DNA of 64,000 bases from Taeniopygia guttata (taxonomy: Eukaryota; Chordata; Aves; Passeriformes; Estrildidae), in contig NC_133032.1 in NCBI RefSeq assembly GCF_048771995.1, forward strand, positions 20,103,001-20,167,000, written 5' to 3'. Positions 50,901 to 62,900 of the stretch are shown one piece after another (the stretch's first letter is position 1; each line of letters opens with the position of its first letter). The position numbers and the translations under genes are program-made. Under the pieces are notes generated by a model that saw nothing but the letters and a program-made list of their open reading frames with translations, made no database searches and was not told where the DNA came from.

Positions 50901-53900
50901 TGCCCACCACATCTAGGACAGTGATGCCACCCACAAAGCCCTCTGCAAGCCAGCACAGAATCCTGTGCTTGTGATTATGGTACAGTTATGCTAGCCCATG
51001 CTATACTCACAGTGAAGGACAGAATTGATGAATCCTTACTAGAGGTATATGCTTCATACAGTAGCAGAGAGAGAAGGAAGTTTTTAGCAGTGAAACTCAC
51101 CTGAAAGATGCCACCATCTGATTATAGGAAAAATACTGGTGATAGTCATGGTGAATGGAATGCCCACAAGGCTCTGCGTTGGCCCTTCGAGTGTACTGGT
51201 ACCCATAGAACCTCAGCTCAAGGTATTTTGCAAAAGACATAGACCAAGAGTCATTGGAAAGGGGAACAACTGGTGTCACCTGAAAAATTGAAAGGTAAGT
51301 GTCTAAATTTCATCCTCCAAACAAGATTAAGGAGAGGATAATGCAGGCAACAATCTAGTATTCTAGTACCAGAAGCACCCATGACCCTGAAACAAACTTA
51401 ACAACAAAGATAACATTTATGCATAGCTAAGGCAAACACATCATTAAAATAAATCTGTTAAAACAACTGCCAGCTGATGATGAAAGGTGCTAAGCTTTTT
51501 TTTTTTAAGGGGGAGTCCAAAAATACCCTTGATGGAAGTTTATTTCTGGGATGCTACTTCTCTGTACAGAGTCAATTTCCAGCAACCCAGCCAGCAGCAG
51601 TGGCCATATCATATACTTTTCCCTGGTGATTCTGCAGCTACAAATGCATTGGTGCTGCTTTGCAGTGTATTTCAACCTCAGAAGTGCTTGCAAGCTTAGA
51701 GCAGACACCACTTTACACACACTTAACAACCTCAACCACATAAGTATTTACATAAGCACAGAAAAATAAAAGGTTACAGAGCAGCTGCATACACAGCAAC
51801 ACGGGGCTTGCTGTCAGCAACTGCATCAACCTCCTCCAGGTATCTGTACATCCAACACCCATTTCTAAGGCAGCCCAAGTAGGTGACCTGAGTCATCCAT
51901 ATGGGTAATTCAGATGTTTTGCATTTCAGGTATTGCATGACTCTTTTTTCATTATGTTTTATTCTCTTTGAAGGCTCTTCATGTTTAGCTAGACATGAGT
52001 ATCCAGTTAGCAGTGCTTTCTTAGCTTAATTACAGACCAAGTTCCAGATAATACACTATCTTACTATCTTGTGGGCTTTTTAAAGTCAGTTTTGACACTT
52101 TCTAACAAGACCACCTCACACAAGATTTTTGACCCTCAGTGACCCCAGTGCTAAAAGAGGAGGCCAACACAGAGCCTTTTTGCAGGTAACATGAGAACAT
52201 ATGTATCAGTAACAGGTTTTCTACCAGTTTAGCCACAGCTCCAGGCGTGAGTGCTTTGTCAAAAATAGTGCCTTTCCCTACAAAGTCAGTCACAACAAGA
52301 ATACTAAATTGGAAGAGCAATGATTCTGAAGTCCACATCCTTACCTGTTTGCACAGTCTGCACCAGGAGTAAGTAAGGATGGTGTGCTGGTACCCAGGGA
52401 CAGGGGAGTCCAGCTCCTTTAACACAATCTGCACACAGCCTTGCCCATGAACAAAGCGACGGATGTGGTGCACCATCGGTGTTTCACAGAACATGCTGGG
52501 GCATTGGTAGGAAGGCCTTACAGAGAGAAATAGAAACAGCTATGAATGATCACCTGCCAGGCACTGCTGAAGAATTGATTCAACAGATCTAATATGCCTT
52601 TTAATATCACAGTACTATTTATCTTCACTGTAAAAGAGTTTTCTAAGCCTGTAGTGAAGGCTGTATCTGCAGAGCAATTTAGAAGTAGCACGTAATGAAA
52701 TTCCATTGACAGCAATGGCTATATAGGTTCCAAAAGCAGTGGCTGGATACTGGTTGCTATCACCTTTTTACAATGAATCACTTTCTATCAACTTATTCTG
52801 TATAAGGATCAAAGCATCTGTGGAAGTCCTTGGCACCAAATTAAAAGACTGCTTTGACAGTGTACCCAAGCAAATATTACCGAGGACAAAGATGTGACAA
52901 AGAGCCTTAAAATGGCAATATTTCAGCTCCTGAAGGAACAAGTAAGCAACACACTGCCATAGAACATCTTTGAACAGTAAAACCCATGACCTTTCTTTGG
53001 ATAGGTTTTTTTTAAGTCACAGAAGGAAGACTAATACCAGAAAAATAAAAGCTGAATTGTTGAGGTACCAAAGTCAGATAAGATATTCTTCAAAATCAGA
53101 AAGAGCCTGAAAAATATCAGATTCTCCTTGCTCATGTGAAAAAATAAAGAATTTTAATTACTGAAACTATGGAGATTGAGAAGCAGTCACTTCTCACTAA
53201 CAAGCAGAGAGAAGCAGGAATTTAAAAGTGGGCAGCTAAGCTCCTTCTCACTGATCACCACAAGGAGAAATACTGGTTTCTCCAGAAGGCTGAATATCGA
53301 GAGCCTTTTGCTACTGCAAGTGGCCAATGGAGAGAACAGAGTAAGCTTGTCTTTTGAGCAGGTTACCTATCCAGCTTCCCAGCCTGCTGAGACTCTGAAT
53401 GGGGTTGTGACAGCACAAGTTATTATAGAAACATAACAACTTACAGCTCCACGAGATGAAATAAATGGCACAGTACTTTGCCAGGGCTCAAAGTGTTCTG
53501 GACTATTTACATTGGCCACCTTGCACATATGACAAAGCCTTACTCTGAGACACTTAATGAGTAGTGTTAGCCAACACGTGTATGAACCTTCAAAGAGGAA
53601 CCTCAGAAAACTGTGACCAGAACAGTTGCTTGTCTTGAAAAAACATGAATACATGTTAAGGCTCTTAATTTGGCCCTTAAACCCTAATTGCTACAGAAAG
53701 GGCTATGTGAACACATTTGCCTTTATGAACTTAAAAACTTTGTTTCATAATTTGCTTCACTTCATCATGAAGGGATGCAAGAAGGACAAGGCCAAAATAG
53801 GAAAGCAATGGGTGTATTTGCTTGTAACAAGAGAGCATGAGGGAATTAGAATAAATTCTTCCTTACCTGAAACAGTAGCGCTCCAGAAAAATCCCTAGAG

Positions 53901-56900
53901 TTAGGTCATTTTTCCCATAGAACTCCATGGTCACAATCCTAAAGCAGAGAAATAAAAGCTTTAGAGACCGGATGCCATCACCATTAGCTGTGCAATGGCC
54001 TTTAGGAGCACAGATCTACACCCACTGCTGGCTTGTTTACAGCTCTGTATAACTTCAAAGATTTTTTTTTTTCCACTTGACTAGCCTTCCTAGATCCCTG
54101 CTGTCAGGTTAGCTAATAATGAGATCAAAGTCCTACTAGAACAACTTTAAATGTGACATTTAAAAGTCCAATACAATCCAACTACACTTCTGAAGATTAT
54201 TTTCAAAAGTATCTAGGCACAGAAGTCTAAACATCTTTAAGCTTCAAGCACTAATGTTTAAACAGCTACAAAAAAGGGTACATCCAGAACATGAAAAAAG
54301 CCTCAAGAAATCCTTATTCTTCTAGCATATTTAATAGCAACTTTAGTTTCCTCAGAACCTGAGGTGACCAAGCCATTTAAATTGTGTATCAGTTTAAGTG
54401 TCATAATTTAGATATCACTAACTTCACTAATTGGCTTACTCTCATTGTTGCTGCTTAGTGAGCATATCACCATCTTCATTTCTAAGCTTTCACAGGAACT
54501 TTAGACCTTTTCCTGTAAGAGAGTCATTACTATTTTCACCTAAGTTAAATTATTAAAATCACCTAGGCTAATGATTAAACACCAAGACCTGTCCTATTTA
54601 GTAGAGATAAAAGTGTGTCATAAGTTGCACACAATAGCAAATTACAGCCCCCTAAGCTGGAAATTAAGCTCTTAATACTGATGGCTATAGTATGAAAAAG
54701 ATAGCAATGTATTCCAATGCCACTGTTGGATAATACAATCTACAAGTATTCAAAGATTCTCACAAGGCTCACTTTTGCGCTTGGACATGGTCCTGTGTTC
54801 ATTTACACTAACTCTTCTTCCCACAACTGCATGCAGTGCTCCCCACATGGAGACATTACTCTGCAGTGAAACACCAACTAAAGCATTTGGTTTCAGGCTG
54901 GGCTTTCTCATTCATGCCTTGGGTATTACAGAGGTTGTGCAATCCTGCTGTAGATCCACCAGACCATGCAAGACAAAAGTCTTTTGGCAAAATTTCCTGT
55001 TACAGGATGAGCACAACCTACCAAGGAGTCTTCAAAGAAATACTGCCATGAGGCAGGCACTGACTCTGACTTTAGGAAGGAAAGAATAGCAACTATCCAA
55101 GCTGTAGAGGTGTAGTTTTTATACCAGGGGCTAACACAGGCACTTGGAGCATTGCTGGACTGAGCAGAAGAGCTGCTGAAGAGAACACAGAGCCTCTGAT
55201 GGTTTACTGGACTCAGGCAATCCACCTAGTAGAGAGAAAACAACTTATTCACTGGTTACAGACACCTCCATTCATGCACAACTTCTGTTGACAAAATTCT
55301 ATTCTAGTAATTTTATTCAAAGACAAATGTCTGCTTTCTCCTTTTGTACAGATAAACTTGGCATTATCTCCCAGCCTCAGGTAAACTTGTGCTATGTGTA
55401 ATTGCTAAGTGCCATTTTTAGAACAATATAACTCATAACGAAAGCAATGAACATGCACGTGTTTCTGTTGAAATGAAGCCAAGAGGAACAGAAAACAAAA
55501 GCCTCATGAAAAACATCCAGAGTCTCTAAATTATGATATGATATGATATGATATGATATGATATGATATGATATGATATGATATGATATGATATGATATG
55601 ATATGATATGGAACATCTTGGATTCAAAACTCTCCCAGTATATTATATTTCAGTTACTCATTCAGGCTATAGAAAGATTTCCTACTCTCTGGGAAGAGAT
55701 GTACCATGCTGCTCTTGGAATGGAGCTGTTTTCCCTTCCACACCCTCCAAAACTATGATGTTACCAAATACTTCTCTTTGATCACTGAGTTAATTTAGAA
55801 CAGCATCAGCCAGTCTGATCCACAACGAGGGCTACTCTTACAGTTTCTAAGATTATGGGCTGTGAAGCTACAGAGATCTACATTTAAGTGCCAATTAAAA
55901 AGTGACTTCTGCTCATGAACACAAGGGCTGATTGGCACAGGGACTAAAATGCTTGACTGTTTCAACAGATCAGTTCTGCTACTCTTGTTCATAGACATTT
56001 TTCCTAAACAGCTCACAATTCAAGAAAGTTCCAAGATCTTTTTCCTCAGATACAACTTGGTTACTTTCATGGCAGTTTACCAAAACTTTAAATATTTTTA
56101 TTATAAACACATATTCCCTTGCTTTGAAATTTCAAAGAAGATTCCCTCCATAATGTTATTCTCTTTTCTTCAGACCACCCAAACTTTCACAATCAAGTAC
56201 TTTAATGCAATTACAGCCTACTGCTGTTTCCATGACAAAAAGCCCTCTGAAAATGAAAGTACATTTCTACAAATAACCAAATAGAAGGAGCAAGAAAGCT
56301 CAGTTTAAGAAACCTCTTAAGGTTTGCTCCCTCTTCATGGACTCATTTTCAGAAATCAGTTAGGTACAGCCCAGTCAAACAGGCAAAACTGATTCTGGGC
56401 TGATTTAGTGCATTTTTCAGAGAAATTCTGCAGTCTCTTCTGAATGATTGCAAAGCACCACAATCTAAAATGGAGTTCCGACCCAAGCAAAAAAAAAAAA
56501 AAAAACAAAAAAAAAACTTAAACAAACATAAAGAAACAGACAAAAAAACCATCCCCTCTGAAGACCCTACCCCTTCTGTATACCATGAGAAACTGATGTA
56601 ACTTGAGCTTTGAGCAGTACAACTCATTCTTACCTTATGAGACCATGAGGATTCACTCTGAGCCAGTCCCTTCTCCTCCTCTTCAGTTCTGCTCCCAGTT
56701 TTTCCAGTAGGGACATTACACACATCCTTATTTTGGGCAAAAGGATCCGTGCTTTTCTGTAGTATCCTCCCTCCTCTGGCCCGATAGTCAGCCAGCATTC
56801 TGGCTAAGCTCTGGCTATAACGTAGATGTTCTGCTATTCTAGTATTAACCAGCTCATGAGAAGGTAAGATTTGGATAGCCTTGGTTTGGATACTCCCATT

Positions 56901-59900
56901 CCTCCCTTGTAGTCCAGAGAAATCCCGCAACAATTGCTTCTTCCTTCTGCTCTCCAACTCCTTGTATTCCTTATTGAGAAGAGGAGACCAATACACTTGC
57001 TCAGGAAAGTATTCCCGGGCAGGGCATCTCATGCCTTTTTCAGTCAAAAGAAATGGTTCACGGAACATCAGCACTGGAGAAATGCAGAGAATGACATCTT
57101 TCAACTCCTGCTTAAATGCTGCAGAGTAAGTTTTGAGACGATCCTCAGACGAAGTTACCTCTTCCGTGATGTATAAACCAGTATCATCCTGGAGAGGGTC
57201 TCTGAAGACTCTCATCTGACTCTTGGACTCCTGTAAATCATCTGCCTGTTGAAGAGGCTCTAGTGCCTCGTTATCCAGAGTGGCCAAGTGCTGGTCCATG
57301 CCATGGAGGGGCAGTGGGGATGTTTCAGGTATTGCATGAGGTACAGAGCTGAATACTGCAAATGGTGACTCTCCTTTGTGGTGCTCTTGCTGCTTGGAGG
57401 ACACCGTTTCCAGCTGACTGTTCTCTTGGTCACCTCTGTCAAATACACCTCTTGGTTCAGGCAAACTGACCTCATCAGAGGACACTGATTCAGAGATTAC
57501 AGGCAGCTTTTCAGAGGATAGTTCAATGTCTTTGACTGCTGTGCTGAAGTCCTCCCCATTGAAGAGGTTCTGTTGTTCATGTTCATCTCCTGGCTCCTCA
57601 ATAAGGGAGTGAAAGGAAGTGTTTTTGGTGAGAGTAGGGGGCATGGCAAACTCATCCATAAGAAATGAGATTTCCAGCTGGGAATGATAAGCCACACAGA
57701 CCATGAAGATCAGGATCTCCTTCACACGAGCCAGCTCGTACTCTGCAGCACCACACAACTTGATAGTGCAACCCAGGTGCTGGGGACATCCTTCAAAGAA
57801 CATCAGGGGTTTTGTCTGATCTAGAAATAAAACATGAGAGTTAGGATGACAACTACAGTTAATCTGCTTTTAGATACCTCACACACTCAAGAGACCGTAA
57901 AGGAGACTAAGAGCACATAACATTGGTGGCTGCAGAAATTCGTATTACTGTACTGAAATAACTTATTTTACCAAGAAAAAAGAAGCATTGTCTATAAATC
58001 CTCTCCTGTTTTATAAAACGAGCCATCATAAAGTCAAAGTGAAGTCTATATGGAACACCCTGACCTAAACAGAGTATTCTAAGATCACTGTAGACTGCAC
58101 CAGTGGGCAAAAGAATCCCTTCCCTTCCAGGCACATTTGCTCATCCTTACAAGTCAAAAGGGCAAGTCTGAGGGCAATGAAAGGTTGGAAGGGACTATGA
58201 GGAAGTAGAAAGGAAATTGCTCAAGGACAGATTTGATTGAACTTGGAGCAACTTGGTCTAGTGGAAGGTCTAGTTCCTACCATGGCAGAGAAGCTAGAAC
58301 TAAATTATTTTTAAGGCCCCTTCCAACTGAAATCTTTCTATGATTCTATGAAGAGAGGCAAAGACTGCATCTCCACAAAGATCTGCATCCACAGCATTTA
58401 TGTGTGCCAGCACCACTGGTAACCTGTCAAGCAGCATTTCTTCCTTCCTTTGTAGACTCCCATTGCCTAGGGGAGTTACAGAGAAAAAGGAACCTTTCTT
58501 AAAGGTCCACAATGACTGGACATGGGGAAGTGTGCACAACAAGGCAAATTTTGATTGGATTTGTTAAGGTAGGACCAGATGAACTTTTGAAGTGCCTTCC
58601 AACACAGGCTGTTCTGATTCTGTCCAATGCAGAAAAATTCTTTACAGTGAAAATGGTGCCCAGACAGACTATGAAATCCCCACTCTGCAATATTTTCAAG
58701 AGTTGGCTGACAAAACCCTAAGAAATCTGATGCTGCATTGAAATTAATCCTTCCTGTTTTGAACAGGAAGTTGGACTAGACAAACGACAGCATGTGGGAA
58801 GAGAAAAAACAGTTTAGAAGAAAGAAATCAGTCAAATAAAATCTATAGAGTGTCTTTTCTTAGCAAGATCATACTTTTCTCTACACAGGCAGTTCTCTGT
58901 GGTTCCAAGAAGTAACGGAAATAAAATTAATAGTATGACATGCAATCACACAAGGAAGCCAACAGTTCACATCTATTCAAAAAGGAGCAAAGCATTCGTC
59001 CTTTCACACACATAGGCTAAGGCACATCAAGGTTTACTCACCATTGGGCAACTGAAAAACTTGCATATAAAATTTATGACAGGTCCCCAACTGTGGTTTG
59101 GTCAACAGTTGATCCATTGACATCACTAAGTCTCCCTGGGTCATTCGACTTACCCGGTCTAACACTTGCTGTAAAATTGGAAAGAACAGTAAGAATTCAC
59201 AATGCAAGGAGGACACTGGCATCCTTATCTTGCTCTTAACAAATAAGAAAACATCAGTGCAAACTCTCAGTTAAACCCAGTCCCACAAACCCACATCCAC
59301 AATATACAAGAATCTTAGAAACAGAGTTGGGTAAGTAATTCTGGTGAGATTGTACCCTGCCTAGAACTTCTCACTTGACTAGATCCAGATACCTCCAGGA
59401 GATGCAGTGCAGTCAGCATAATGTTGGCTCTGCCAGGAGCTCAGCCAACTCCCACAGCTACTCTCTGTTTGGCTGTCTGTACCCTGCCTCACAGGGACAG
59501 AGGCTCTCTGGCAATAGGTGAAGACCCACATATGATTTGCTATAAATGGATATCAAAGTCAACTAGAAGTAAACCAGGGTAACAAGAACCCATCAAACAA
59601 GGACGCAGCACAATAGCTGTGAAGAGCTGAGGAAAAAGTAACTCTCCAGATCTGCCTGTCTCACTTTCTTGGAAGAGAACATTTGGTTAGAAATGAAAAT
59701 AAGACAACTCTTGGCTTTCTCCGGGGAGCTTGCTACAAGAAGTCATTAGAAATCTACCAAAAGGCCATGCCTAACTCTGATCAGAAATGCTCACCGGCTT
59801 GACGTTGATGACCAGAGTGATACCATGCTCTAAGAGCATGTCCTGGGCAATTCTGGACACAGTCTTCTCAACAAGGACCAAATTGGGCTGGACATCAACT

Positions 59901-62900
59901 ATCCGCTGTACGTAGTTCTTCAAGAACTCCCTTTCCTGCAGACAGGAACAAAGTATAGCAGTGAACTACTGCAAACCCATCTGGAAAATAAACCCACTTT
60001 AATGCTTAATATCATTTTTCACTTCATTTACATACTGTCCTTTCCTATAAAATAGGGAAAACAGCTATCCAGAAAACACCATCAGTAGTCCATTGTGAAC
60101 ATTTTCATACTCCCACAGCACAACACTAGCTTATCAACAATATTTTATAAGCATTTCATAAAGAAAAGGTCTATGTACTTCAGTGTTTTCATATGTAAGG
60201 CACATCCCTGCTCACAGGGGCAGGGCACCTGTTCCAAAGTGACATTTTCTAGTTCATCACTCCATTAGGTTGATGGCTGTTCCAATTTTTCAAGCCTGAC
60301 AAAAAATAACATGGGTGTGACCTAACCCTCACCTACATGAACTTTTCAAATATTTCTTCACACACCAAACCTTATCCAGCTCTAGTACTGTATAAGGAAC
60401 GTACAGTTCAGAAGGTCTCAATAAAAACAAAAGTTTTCTAAAATGCTGCATTGTGAGAATCAAAAGCTCACAGGTTCTCAGGACATCTAACTTGAGGACA
60501 AAAGCCCTCAGTGCAAGACTACAAGTTTGTACTGTATTTACTGCAGCAGCTCTCTTAACTAGCTTACTAGAAAAGGAAAGTTCTTTATTTTCTATGCAAC
60601 CTCACTCATAAAACTCCATCTTATATACTAAAAGAATTTGCAATGGTCATGATTTTGTTGGGGTTATTTTAACCAAGAACAAAAGCATATGCTCACCTGA
60701 AGTACTATAGGCTCTATGCAAGTAAACTTTGTTTCTTCTCGGTAGAGGTACTCAATTGAGCATTTTAGCAGAAGAATTCTAGGATTTTTTAAGCAAGAGT
60801 TCATCTAAAAAAGACACAAAAATAGTTAAAACAAAAATACAAATACCAGGAGAGGAAGAAGTACACAAGAAAAAGAGACAGACTTCTCATGATTGGTCCC
60901 TGCTACTCCCACCTGCCTTTAAAGTGTCTCAGTTATCTCCCCCCGCAGAACCAACCAGACATTCTTCCTTCTTCTGAAGTTGCCACACCCAGTTGTTGGA
61001 ATTTCACAGGTACTGTCCATAAGCAAGCACTACTAGAGAGATTTCCAGTTCCTGCTAAGAGCCCCAAAGTCTTGATATACTTGATTCATGCAGTTCACTC
61101 CGATCTTGCCCTCCTGCCTTAAAGACCCATTTTACTATACTATTCTAAGTCAGAACCACAAATGCCTTTTTCTGCCTAAAAGCTGGGGTAATTATTAGAT
61201 GCCTCATACTCTGGTAGGGATGGAAAGGATGTTTTTCTATACATGAGGAGAGTTTCCCCCCCAAAATCTCTGGGCTAGAAAACAAAACAGCTTGGGAAAA
61301 AAATACTTTAAAAGCCATTCTTTTTGGGAGCTCACAGCAGAGAAAGCTCACAAACCTCCTACGTGGCGAGAGAAGCTTCCTGACAGAAAAGCAAGTCAGA
61401 GCTCCCTTGTTTCTACAGCATGCATTACAGTAAGATTAATCAAGCTGCATTACCTTTTTGTGTGCAACATTCTTAGTGCAAACAAATCCATTCACCACCA
61501 TGGAGTCAAATTTCTTTCCACCAGGGATCTAACAAAGCAAAAAACATTTTTAGAACTGTCATACACTCCCACATCTTGTAGTGCAGTAAAGCTAATACAT
61601 AGAATACCTATTGTAGGTGATGTACAGATTTCAGTTACACCCTCAATTATCAGATGAAAAACCAGATACAGTCATGCTGGACACATAAGTCTTTCTCTTT
61701 AGAGCCTGACAAACTTAGGACAATGTGAAAACTAGTACTGAGTTCTAGGATTTCTACACCCCTACCAGAGATGCTTATTTGTCAAACCAGTATACTTCAG
61801 CACATAACAAGGGAACTTAATTTTGACAGGCCTTGAGGAGCATATAGCTTTGCACATGCCATTTCTATTAACAACAAACAGATTGTAAGGAAGGGGAGGA
61901 AAAAAAATAAAATAAGGAAAGAAAACTAAAAAATCCTCTACCTACCAATTGAACACATCAAACAGTTGACTGGTGTGCCTGCAGTCACAGGCAATCCCAG
62001 GCATAATAAACAGCATGAAACAGGTTTCTGAATAACATGTTTCAGAGAACATTCATATTACCAGCATGTGAAAATAGCAGACAGCTATGAAGAGCTTTCA
62101 CCTCTGAACAACTGCTCTTTGAACTGGAGTTTCAGGAGAAGCAGGAACAAGTGGCGCTACCTGAAGAGATGCCACAGAACTACCACCAGAATCATAAGGT
62201 TCCCCTCAGATTTCACATGGCTTTCAAACAAGAGTACTATTGAGATGAATTTGGCCAAAGAAAACTAAGCCCAAATCTTCAGTCCTCAGTCACACTAACT
62301 CCTTGGATGTTATTTTCACATCAGACTCTCAGAAGGAAGTTTGCATGCCTGAACTCCAGACATACAGTTCAACAGTATCAACACTGGGCCATCTGGCACA
62401 ACTGGATACATCATTCTGACTTGATTCTTGCTCTTGAAGAAAGTCATTGTACTTGGCATGGGAGGAGTTGAATACTCCATAATGGATAGGTACAGGGCAA
62501 CAGATTGCTGCACCAAGTCCTGCATTTGGTATATCTCTTATCCAGCATTTGGTATATCTCCAATTCAAGAGGAAAACAAGCATAAACCAAAAAAATGAAC
62601 CAAGTAATTACAGAATTGTACTCTTTGCTACCTTCTGCAACCTACAGTCTGAAATAAGAGGTCAGACCCAGTGCATTAAAGCACTTTTCACAGCACGCCA
62701 AGTTCCCTCTGTGCAACTTTTTCCAGAACCCCACCTTATCCAAAGGCCAAGTCAGCCCATTACAGTACTGAATATGCTGAGGACAGTGGAAAGGGGACTA
62801 TTCTCTTCAAACAGCTGCAACCTTTTGTTTCCCTGCATCCACTGCTTGAAACTTACTTTTTTGATGTGGACAAACTGGCGGATATCCATGTCATCATCTC

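Noticed and set aside
51470-51560. Box C-like TGATGA as the start of an intronic snoRNA
   Set aside because: No box D at a suitable distance and no terminal stem. Other introns also gave no convincing C/D pair by eye; a snoRNA search program would be decisive.
55392-55616. Minus-strand ORF with repeated ISYHI
   Set aside because: It is a translation of the ATATG microsatellite.
56349-56633. C-terminal continuation of the long minus-strand frame past SHK
   Set aside because: A good donor (AAG|GTAAGA) at 56634 joins in frame to the conserved VDCLSP exon. The continuation runs through an A-rich intron tract.
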